Below, piece by piece: positions 7,492 to 15,700 of a DNA stretch of 64,000 nucleotides (positions within the stretch are counted from its first letter, which is position 1; each line of letters starts with the position of its first letter). The stretch is taken from NCBI GenBank assembly GCA_964641415.1, contig CAZXMW010000012.1, positions 1 through 64,000 on the forward strand, read 5' to 3'. Made by a program: the position numbers and the translations under genes. The DNA is from JAHECW01 sp964641415 (lineage in GTDB: Bacteria; Acidobacteriota; Thermoanaerobaculia; Thermoanaerobaculales; Sulfomarinibacteraceae). The notes under the pieces are model-generated. The model was not told where the DNA came from, did not search any database, and saw only the letters and a list, made by a program, of their open reading frames with translations.

Positions 7492-8973
7492 CTAGCCTTC
7501 CAACGCGAGCAGCAGCGGCGACTCCAGGGCTTCGGCGAACCAGCGCACGAAGCGGGCGGCCTCGGCGCCGTCGACGAGACGGTGGTCGTAGCTCAGCGAC
7601 AGCGGCAGCATGAGCCGCGGGTAAAAGTCCTCCATCTCGTCGTCCCACTCGGGCCGGACCCGGCCGCGCGACACCCCGAGAATGGCGACCTTGGGCCAGT
7701 TGACGATCGGCGAAAACCCGGTGCCGCCGATGCCGCCGATGCCGCCGAGGTCGGAGATCGAGAAGGTGCCGCCCTGCATCTCGTCGGGCGTGAGCTTGCG
7801 CGAGCGGGCGCGCGCCGCCAGGTCGCCGAGCTCGACGGCGATTGAGGTGATGTTCTTGCGATCGGCGTTCTTGATGACCGGAACCAGCAGCCCGTGCTCG
7901 GTGTCGACAGCGACGCCGATGTTGACGTAGTCCTTGAGGATGATCTCGCCGGCGTCGGGGTCGATGCTGGCGTTGAGGGAGGGAAAGACCTTGAGAGCGG
8001 AGGCGGCGACCTTGACCAGGATCGCGGTCATGGTCAGCGTGCCGCCGGCGGCCTCGACCCTGGGCTTGAACTCCTGCCGCAGCTCCTCGAGCTCGGTGAT
8101 GTCGGCGAGGTCGTCGTGGGTCACCTGGGGCGCGGTGAGCCAGGCTCGGCTCATGGCTTCGGCGGTGAGCGAGCGGATCTTCGACATGGGCTCGCGGCGA
8201 ATCTCGCCCCAGCGCGAGAAGTCGGGCAGATCGGCCGCCGGCGCGGTGAGGCCGCCGCCCTGGGCGCCGCCGCGGCTCAGCCTGCGGGCGGCCTCGGCCT
8301 TGACGTCGTCGATGGAGATCCGGCCGCCCGGACCGGAGCCCTTCACGGTCGCGATGTCGAGGCCGACCTCGCGGGCGAAGCGGCGCACGGACGGCGCGGC
8401 GGGAATCGGCCGTTTCGTCGAGTTCTCACTTCCCAATTCTGAATGTTGAGTTTCGGACGGGGAGGGTGTTGCTGCCTGCTGGTCCCGATCGCCGTCGCTG
8501 CCGGCCGCTGCTGGTTGCTGACGCTGATCGCTGCCGCTGTCAGATGGTGGGCCAAGGCCCACCCTACGCGTTGCATCGTTGTCCACGGAGGCCGATACGG
8601 GAGCCCGAGTTGGTGCGGATACGGGCTCGGAATCGGTTTCGGATTCGGACTCGGACGCGGATTCGGCCTCGGACGCGGATTCGGCCTCGGATTCGGATTC
8701 GGATTCGGCCTCGGAATCGGATGGGGACGCGGATTGGGCTTCGTCGACCGTGACGACCTTCGCATCCGGGCCCAGGGTGTCGCCCTCGGCGACGTGGATC
8801 TCGGTGATCGTGCCGGCAGCGGTCGCTGGGATCTCCACCGCGGCCTTTTCGGTCTCGACCTCGATGAGCGGCTGGTCGATCTCGATGGTGTCGCCGACCT
8901 CGACCAGGACGCTGACCACGTCGACGCTGTCGACGCCCTCGCCGAGCTCGGGAATGGTGATGATGGTGCTCAT
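7492..8973 (-). CDS. aceF: Pyruvate dehydrogenase E2, dihydrolipoamide acetyltransferase
   Basis: The protein has 493 residues. It transfers acetyl groups from the E1-bound intermediate to CoA in the cytoplasmic pyruvate dehydrogenase complex. One N-terminal lipoyl domain (about 1-75; lipoyl lysine in VETEKAAVEIP) is followed by a very long Ser/Glu/Asp-rich linker (about 80-180). Then come the peripheral subunit-binding domain (about 195-235, SVRRFAREVGLDI...GPGGRI) and the acyltransferase domain ending with the catalytic DHRLVDGAEAARF motif. The linker is encoded by a degenerate hexanucleotide-like repeat. A GGGAG ribosome binding site precedes the ATG. It starts 17 bp after aceE and forms an operon with it. 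Its 3' portion is duplicated at 6607-7090. Confidence 0.95.
   Translation of the reverse strand: MSTIITIPELGEGVDSVDVVSVLVEVGDTIEIDQPLIEVETEKAAVEIPATAAGTITEIHVAEGDTLGPDAKVVTVDEAQSASPSDSEAESESESEAESASEAESASESESETDSEPVSAPTRAPVSASVDNDATRRVGLGPPSDSGSDQRQQPAAAGSDGDRDQQAATPSPSETQHSELGSENSTKRPIPAAPSVRRFAREVGLDIATVKGSGPGGRISIDDVKAEAARRLSRGGAQGGGLTAPAADLPDFSRWGEIRREPMSKIRSLTAEAMSRAWLTAPQVTHDDLADITELEELRQEFKPRVEAAGGTLTMTAILVKVAASALKVFPSLNASIDPDAGEIILKDYVNIGVAVDTEHGLLVPVIKNADRKNITSIAVELGDLAARARSRKLTPDEMQGGTFSISDLGGIGGIGGTGFSPIVNWPKVAILGVSRGRVRPEWDDEMEDFYPRLMLPLSLSYDHRLVDGAEAARFVRWFAEALESPLLLALEG
8620..8730. repeat. Hexanucleotide-type low-complexity tract in the aceF linker
   Basis: The plus strand consists of variants of GGATTCGGATTCGG and GGACGCGGATTCGG, giving a Ser/Glu/Asp/Ala-rich flexible linker on the minus strand. 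Similar tracts occur in non-coding DNA at 26931-26990 and 34453-34555. Confidence 0.6.
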
Positions 8974-8990
8974 GGCGCTCTCCCGGGGGG

Positions 8991-11678
8991 TCACACGGTG
9001 AACGGGTTCGGGGCATCTCGGTCGATGCCGAGCTCGTTGATGGCGCGGTCGACCACCTCGCGGCCGATCGTCCCTTCGCTCCACAGGGCGTCGAGGGTGG
9101 CGACGGCCATGTGCTCGGCGTCGACCTCGAAGAAGCGGCGCAGGGCGGCGCGGCTCTCCGACCGGCCGAAGCCGTCGGTGCCGAGCGCCACCGGCGGCCT
9201 GGGAAACCAGCGGCCGATGGACTCGGGTAGCGCCTTGACGTAGTCCGAGGCGATGACGTAGACGCCGTCGGTGTCGGCCAGGCACTGGTCGATCCAGCTC
9301 CGCTTCCGGTCGTCGTCGCCGTGCAGCCGGTTCCAGCGGTCGCAGTCGGCGCCGTCGACGTAGAGTTCCTTGAAGCTGGTGATGCTCCAGACGTCGGCGG
9401 CGACGTCGTAGCGCTCGGCGAGGATCTCCTGAGCGCGCAGCGCCTGGTTGAGGATCGGCCCTGCGCCGAACAGGTGGGCGCGGTGGGGCTGTTCGCCGCT
9501 CGGGCTCGGTCGGAAGCGGTACAGGCCGCGCAGGATGCCTTCGTCGCAGCCTTCGGGCTTGGCCGGCTGGGCGTAGGGTTCGTTTTCCACCGTGAGATAG
9601 TAGAAGATGTCCTCCTGATCGACGTACATCCGCTTGATACCGTCGCGGACGATGGCCGCGAGCTCGAAGGCGTAGGCCGGGTCGTAGGCCTTGAGGTTGG
9701 GCAGCGGGTAGGCGAGCAGGTGCGACTGGCCGTCCTGATGCTGCAGCCCCTCGCCGTTGAGGGTGGTGCGGCCGGCGGTGCCGCCGATCATGAAGCCGCG
9801 CGACCTGATGTCGCCGGCCGCCCACACCAGGTCGCCGATCCGCTGCAGCCCGAACATGGAGTAGAAGATGAAGAACGGGATGGTGTTGATGCCGTGGGTC
9901 GCGTGGGCGGTTCCGGCGGCGATGAAGGAGCACATCGAGCCGGCCTCGGTGATGCCCTCCTCGAGCAGCTGGCCGTCCTTGGCCTCCTTGTAGTACATCA
10001 GGGTGCCGGCGTCGACCGGTTGATAGAGCTGGCCGGCGTGCGAGTAGATGCCGATCTGGCGGAACAGCGACTCGGCGCCGAAGGTGCGCGCCTCGTCCGG
10101 GATGATGGGCACGATGAGGTCGCCGAGCTGCTGGTCCTTGAGCAGCTTGGTGAGCAGCCGGATGAAGGCCATGGTGGTCGAGATCTCGCGCTCGCCCGAG
10201 CCCTCGGCGAACTCGGCGAAGATCTTGTCGGACGGCGCCTGGAGCGGCTCGCAGCGCACCCCGCGGGACGGGACCGGCCCGCCGAGCTCCTGGCGTCGTT
10301 GGTGGAGGTAGACCATTTCCGGACTGTCCTGCGGCGGGCGATAGAAGGTCGCCGCTCGGGCATCCTCGTCGGACAGCGGGATCCCGAAACGGGTCCGGAA
10401 CTCGATGAGCTCCTCCTGGTTGAGCTTCTTTTGATTGTGGGTGATGTTGCGGCCCTCGCCGGCCTCGCCGAGGCCGTAGCCCTTGATGGTGCGGGCCAGG
10501 ATGACCGTCGGGCCGCCGGTGTGCTCGACGGCGGCCTTGTATGCGTTGTAGACCTTCTGCGGGTCGTGGCCGCCGAGCCGGAGCCGGCGCAGCTGCTCGT
10601 CGGAGTAGTTCTCGACGAGCTCGAGCAGCTCGGGGTCCGTGCCGAAGAAGCGCTCGCGGATGGTGGCGCCGTCGGACACCGAGAACAGCTGGCTGTCGCC
10701 GTCGACGACCTCGTTCATCCGCTTGACCAGAAGCCCGGTGTCGTCGGACTCGAGCAGCGGGTCCCAGTCCGCGCCCCAAATCAGCTTGATGACGTTCCAC
10801 CCGGCGCCGCGGAAGGCGGCCTCGAGCTCCTGGATGATCTTGCCGTTGCCCCGCACCGGGCCGTCGAGGCGCTGGAGGTTGCAGTTGACGACGAAAATCA
10901 GGTTGTCGAGGCGTTCGCGGGCGGCCAGGGTGATGGCGCCGAGAGACTCGGGCTCGTCCATCTCGCCGTCGCCGAGGAAGGCCCAGACGCGGTGGTCTGA
11001 GGTCGGGTGGAGGCCACGGTCCTCGAGGTAGCTGTTGAAGCGCGCCTGGTAGATCGCCTGGATCGCGGCCAGGCCCATGGACACGGTGGGAAACTCCCAG
11101 AAGTCGGGCATGAGCCAGGGGTGGGGGTAGGACGACAGACCGCTGCCGGGCCCGCCGCGCAGCTCGCGGCGGAAGTTGAGGAGCTGCTCCTCGCTCAGCC
11201 GGCACTCGAGAAAGGCGCGGGCGTAGATGCCGGGCGACGCGTGGCCCTGGAAGTACACCTGGTCGCCGTCGTAGTGCTCTGATTTGCCGTGCAGGAAGTG
11301 GTTGAAGGCGACCTGGTACAGGGTGGCGGCCGAGGCGTAGGTCGAGATGTGGCCGCCGATGCCGTCCTCCTCCTGGTTGGCGCGGACCACCATGGCCATG
11401 GCGTTCCATCGGGTCAGGCTCTTGATTCGGCGCTCGATCTCGCGGCTGCCGGGGTAGGGGACCTCGTCCGAAGCCGGGATGGTGTTGATGTGCGGGGTGT
11501 TGGCCTCGTACGGCAGGTCGACGCCGTGCTTGCGGGCGTGGATGTCGAGCTCGGCGAGCAGCCGGCGCGCCCCTTCTTTGCCGCCGCTCGAGAGCACCCA
11601 GTCGAGGGAGTCGAGCCACTCGCGGATCTCGATGGCCTCGAGGGCGCCGGACGGTTGCGTTCTGTCGTCGTTCGCCAT
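8991..11678 (-). CDS. aceE: Pyruvate dehydrogenase E1 component, homodimeric
   Basis: The protein has 895 residues, the normal size for AceE. It decarboxylates pyruvate with thiamine diphosphate and reductively acetylates the E2 lipoyl group. The N-terminal region carries RWNAMAMVVRANQEEDGIGGH and FQGHASPGIYARAFLEC. The ThDP motif begins GDGEMDEPES (about 243) and continues to NCNLQRLDGPVRGNGKI. The transketolase-like central and C-terminal domains follow. I start at the ATG (MANDDRTQ), preceded by GAGG at 5-6 bp; a GTG two codons upstream overlaps that site. It is first in an aceE-aceF operon. No E3 gene is adjacent; lpd at 39.6-41 kb probably supplies E3. Confidence 0.96.
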   Translation of the reverse strand: MANDDRTQPSGALEAIEIREWLDSLDWVLSSGGKEGARRLLAELDIHARKHGVDLPYEANTPHINTIPASDEVPYPGSREIERRIKSLTRWNAMAMVVRANQEEDGIGGHISTYASAATLYQVAFNHFLHGKSEHYDGDQVYFQGHASPGIYARAFLECRLSEEQLLNFRRELRGGPGSGLSSYPHPWLMPDFWEFPTVSMGLAAIQAIYQARFNSYLEDRGLHPTSDHRVWAFLGDGEMDEPESLGAITLAARERLDNLIFVVNCNLQRLDGPVRGNGKIIQELEAAFRGAGWNVIKLIWGADWDPLLESDDTGLLVKRMNEVVDGDSQLFSVSDGATIRERFFGTDPELLELVENYSDEQLRRLRLGGHDPQKVYNAYKAAVEHTGGPTVILARTIKGYGLGEAGEGRNITHNQKKLNQEELIEFRTRFGIPLSDEDARAATFYRPPQDSPEMVYLHQRRQELGGPVPSRGVRCEPLQAPSDKIFAEFAEGSGEREISTTMAFIRLLTKLLKDQQLGDLIVPIIPDEARTFGAESLFRQIGIYSHAGQLYQPVDAGTLMYYKEAKDGQLLEEGITEAGSMCSFIAAGTAHATHGINTIPFFIFYSMFGLQRIGDLVWAAGDIRSRGFMIGGTAGRTTLNGEGLQHQDGQSHLLAYPLPNLKAYDPAYAFELAAIVRDGIKRMYVDQEDIFYYLTVENEPYAQPAKPEGCDEGILRGLYRFRPSPSGEQPHRAHLFGAGPILNQALRAQEILAERYDVAADVWSITSFKELYVDGADCDRWNRLHGDDDRKRSWIDQCLADTDGVYVIASDYVKALPESIGRWFPRPPVALGTDGFGRSESRAALRRFFEVDAEHMAVATLDALWSEGTIGREVVDRAINELGIDRDAPNPFTV

Positions 11679-11847
11679 TGTCACCTCGTCTCGGTGTGAA
11701 GTCGGCTCTGAAGGTTCAATATCTGTTTCAACAAAGGGGTGGGGGAGTCTGTTTCCTCATGCGTCGGGCATGGTACCGCGACGGCGACTCGATCGCGAGT
11801 CGCACTGCGGCGCGGTCACTCGGGCCGCGTCGCCGTCGGCTCCGGGC

Positions 11848-12241
11848 TCAGGTCAGGACGGGAAGCAGGAACAGCCCGACGGTCGCGAGGAAGCCGAGCC
11901 CCCACACCGTCGAACGCAGCAAATGGAGGTCGAAGACGTAGAGCGGGATGTAGAGGGCCCGTGCCGCCACGAAGGCGATGGAAAGCCGGGCCGCCCACAC
12001 CGGATCGCCGCCGCCGAGGTGGGCGACGAACACCGCCGCGGCGAAGGCGGGAAAGGCATCGAAGCCGTTCTGGTGCGCCGCGACCGCGCGCCGGGCCCAG
12101 CCGGTGAGCCCGGCCTGCTGGCCGCGTGGATCCGAGTTGTCATAGCCGCCGGGCTGCTTGGCCATGGCCAGCGCCACCGGCGCCCTTGCTCAGGTAGATC
12201 AGCGCGAGGGCGATCAAGACGCAGACAAAAGGTGTCGTCAT
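11848..12241 (-). pseudogene. MAPEG family membrane protein, frameshifted
   Basis: The family is small four-helix membrane proteins related to glutathione/eicosanoid enzymes. Translation from the ATG at 12241, which has a strong GGAGG site, gives MTTPFVCVLIALALIYLSKG and then goes out of frame. The rest of the family sequence continues in another frame as VALAMAKQPGGYDNSDPRGQ and on to the expected end LLPVLT. Dropping one base in the CCC at 12183-12185 restores YLSKAPVALAMAKQPGGYDN, the expected family sequence. Either the gene carries a one-base insertion or the sequence has an error. The closest functional role is unknown. Confidence 0.75.
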
Positions 12242-12441
12242 GGATCCTCCAAGGGTGGGAGGATACCCGAACCGGGAAAGCGCAGGTCGAATCGCCAAGA
12301 CGCGAAGCACGCAGAGCATCGCAATTGATCGCAGGCAATGGCAAACGAAACTCTGAACTCATGATTCATCCTCCTCTTCGGCCCTCCCCGAAATTCCATT
12401 TCAGCCGAGCAACGCTAGCCCGGACTTCTCACCAAGGTCCG
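12242..12441. other. Intergenic segment between the MAPEG gene and the MITE
   Basis: No gene is visible. From about 12291 a short piece of the AAGACGCGAAG repeat family (GAATCGCCAAGACGCGAAGC) is seen. The upstream region of the MAPEG gene lies at its left end. Confidence 0.4.
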
Positions 12442-12629
12442 TAGCGAGTTCCCATCCGGAAACTCCGATGGGGACTGCGCAGTTCTCGATTCGGAAACGA
12501 GGGGTTTTTGTGCAAGGTCAAGGAAGATCAGAATGTACGCGGAGGCGTACTTCTGTACGCCGCACAAGGAAATTCGTCATCTGACGCCGAGATTGCCAAA
12601 AAGCGCCGTTTCCGGACGGGAACTAGCGA
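12442..12629. mobile_element. MITE-like element, copy 1, with 6-bp target duplication
   Basis: The element (12448-12623, 176 bp) has terminal inverted repeats GTTCCC(A/G)TCCGGAAAC. It is flanked by direct repeats TAGCGA at 12442-12447 and 12624-12629. A second copy of identical length with four substitutions lies at 54629-54804, with a different flanking repeat. There is an internal stem near GCGTACTTCTGTACGC. It encodes no protein, so it must have been moved by a transposase encoded elsewhere. Confidence 0.8.
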
Positions 12630-12633
12630 AAGG

Positions 12634-12750
12634 TGCAAGACGCCTTGATATTCGACGCTCTCGCAAGATGAGAAAGCGCAGTCGTACTTGCGGTACGTCG
12701 AGCGAGCGCATCGAGAAAGCGTCGAAGATCATGGTGTATTGCGCCTTGCA
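12634..12750. repeat. Large imperfect palindrome upstream of the TamB-BamA gene
   Basis: The arms start TGCAAGACGCCTTGATATTC and end, as reverse complement, TGCAAGGCGCA...TGATCTTC; both continue into GACGC. The centre is around GTACTTGCGGTAC. It fills most of the gap between the MITE and the start of the next gene, so that gene's promoter must lie inside it or upstream of the MITE. Confidence 0.55.
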
Positions 12751-12785
12751 GCTGGAGATTGGTGAGAAGGCCGGGCTAGACTTCC

Positions 12786-15700
12786 ATGGTGTCCCGTCGT
12801 CGCTTCGTCGCCGCCGCCGCTCTTTTCGTGGCCGTGCTGGCCGTGGTCCTCTGGGTGGTGCTCCACAGCCGCGGCCTCCAGCGGGAGATGTTCGACCGGG
12901 CGACGACCGCCATCGAGGCCGCGACCGGTTGGCGCGTGGATGCCGACGAGGTGCGGCTCCGCGCCTGGCCTGCGCATCTGGTCCTCGAGCACGTCACGGT
13001 GTCGGCCGGCGACCGCCGTGTGGCGTCGGTCGAGCAGATCGAGACGACCTGGGCGTGGCGCAGGCTGGTCGGTGCGCCGCGGCACCTGGAGACGGTGACG
13101 CTGCGAGGCGTCGAGGCCGATTTCCGCGGCGTCGAGCTGCCGGAGGCCGCGGCCGGGGGAGCCGAGACCACGGGCGACCCGTGGCGCGCAGTCGAGATCG
13201 GACGTCTGGTGCTCGAGCGAGGCAGCGTCGACGCCGGCGCTTTCGATGTCGAGGGCAGCCTCGACGGGATCCGGATCGAGTGCTCGATGCTCGACGCCCG
13301 GGCCGAGGTTGCGGTCGATGCCGAGAGGTTTCTGCTCGTCCGGGAGGACCGCCAGCTCGATCTCGGTCGAGTCGAGCTCCGAGGGTCGGCCTCGGCGGCG
13401 GCGATCGTGGTCGAGCGGATGTTCGTCGACGGCCCCGGGGTCGGTCTGAAGGCGTCAGCCGAGATCGTCCTGGGCGACGCGATGTCGGGTCGAGGGACGT
13501 TCGCCGCCCGGGCCGACGTCGCCGAGGCGGTCGGCTGGTGGGACCCCAATCTGGGCTCCGGGCTCGATTTCGGGGGGGTCCTCGATGTCGAAGGTCGAGC
13601 AGAGTTCGATCCGTCGTCCGGGATCAGCGCGACCGCCGGCCATCGCGGCGAGCCGCTCCGGATCGTCGGCTACGAACTCCACCAGGTCGAGGTCGGCGTC
13701 GTCGACGGCGTGCCCACCGTGCGTCTGGCCGGGCCGGCGTGGGGCGAGGCTTCGATCACGCCGATCGGCGAATCGACCGTACGCGTCGCGGCGAAATTCG
13801 ACGATGTCCGGCTCGAACCGGTGCTCGACCTGTTCGCGCCCAGAGCGACGGGCGTGCTCGGCCGACCGATCCGGCTGTCGGGAACCCTTGACGGGACGGC
13901 AGGTCTGCCCGTGCTCGTCGACACCCTGTCCGGGACGGTGGACATCGCGGTGCGGACGCCCGACGGCCGGCTCGAGGTCGCCGCGAACGGCGCCGGCGAC
14001 ACCTGGAACGTCGAGAGTCTGGCTGTCGATACGTCGTGGGCTCGAGTCGACGGGGCGGGCGGTATCGGACCCGCGGGAAGGCTCGATGCCGAGGTCGAGC
14101 TGGAGCTCAGCGACGTCGGTCGCGCGGGCGAGCTCGCTGCGGCCTGGATCGTGCCTCCTGCAGGACTGACCCTCGCCGGTGGACCGATCACCGGCGGCCT
14201 GACGCTGTCCGGGACGCTGGCCGATCCCCGCTATCGGGGGCAGCTCGAATGGCAGCGACCGGTGGTCTCGGGCGCGGAGCTGGAGCGGATCTTGGCCCGG
14301 GCATCTGGCGACCGGAGGCGGGGAGACTGGTCGATCGAGCTTCGCGCCGGGAGGACATCGAGCGCCGCGGCCGAGGGCACGATCGAGCTCGGGGAATCGC
14401 GGATCGCGGGTCGGTGGCGCCTCGATCTCGACGAGCTGGCGGAGGTCTTCGCGCTGGCGCCTTTCGAGGTCGGCGCCGTGCCCGAGGTCAGCGGACGGCT
14501 CAAGGGCGATGGGGATCTCGAGTGGGCGCCGGACGGCTGGCTGGTCGGCGGCCAAATCTCGGCCCGTCAGGTCGAGGTCGATGCCTGGCGCCTCGACGAG
14601 ATCGACATGGTCTTCGACGTCGGCCCTGAGACGGTGGCTGTTCATACGCTTCAGGCCCGCCTGCTGGGCGGCGAGCTCGACGGCGGCGCCCGGATCGGTC
14701 TTGCCGGTGCCGATGCACCGCTCGCGGCCACCTTCAATTGGCGAGGTCTCGACCTCGAGCACATTCCGGTCGAGCTGCCGGTGGCCGGCGCCGGAACGAT
14801 GGCAGGCAGAGTCGAACTTGCCGGTTCTGTGGGTCGTCCCTCGGGAGGGTTCGAGATCGAGTGGGCGCCGTCCGACCCGGGATCACGAGTGCCGGCACTC
14901 GGCGTCGAGGGCGCGCTCGAGAACGGGTTGCTGCGGCTGGCCACGCGGGAGATCGAGGCCGGCGGAGGCGCCGGGACCGTTCGGGCGACGATTCCCCTCG
15001 GCGCTTTCAATCGGCCGGCCTGGCTGTGGCCGAACGCGCCCGACGAACCGGTCCGTGTTGTCGCCGACGGGCGTGATCTCAGTTCGGATGCGCTGCTCGC
15101 GCTCGTCGGGACCGGTTTTCCACAGGCGACCGCGACCGGTCGGCTGACGCTGGACGCGACCTGGCACCCCCGGGACCCGAATCAGACTCGCGCGCTCGCG
15201 GTCTTGAACGATCTGCGGGTGGAATCTATCGGCGGCGAGCTCGCCGCTCGGGGGCCGGTGGAACTGCGGGTCGATGGATCCGGTGTCCAGCTCGATCCGG
15301 TGGTGCTCGAGGGTACGCGATCGGACATCCGGGTCGGAGGCGGCTTCGATTTCGAAACCGGCGAGCTCGACGGCCGGGTGGAAGCGGTGCTCGCACCGGC
15401 GATTTCGCGTCTGATCCCGTTCCCGGTGCAGATCTACGAGCCGGTCCGGATGTCGGCGGTGGTGTCGGGGTCGATCGACGCACCGCGGGCAGCGATCATG
15501 CTCGAGCATCCCGACGGGGTGCTCGTGGTTCGCGATCCGCCGCTGCAGATCCGCGATCTCGTGCTGTCGGCCGAGATCGTCGACAATGTGCTCTGGATCA
15601 ACGACGGACATGCGGAGGTCAACCAGGGCCGGGTCGAGCTCGCCGGCGGCTGGGACCCCGAGTCGGGCCAAGGCGTAATCGCTGAGGCCGAGAACGTCTT

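Noticed and set aside
12533..13891. A 452-codon plus-strand frame starting in the MITE
   Set aside because: It starts inside the repeat and runs in a wrong frame into the TamB-BamA gene; arginine-rich composition is typical of a shadow frame.
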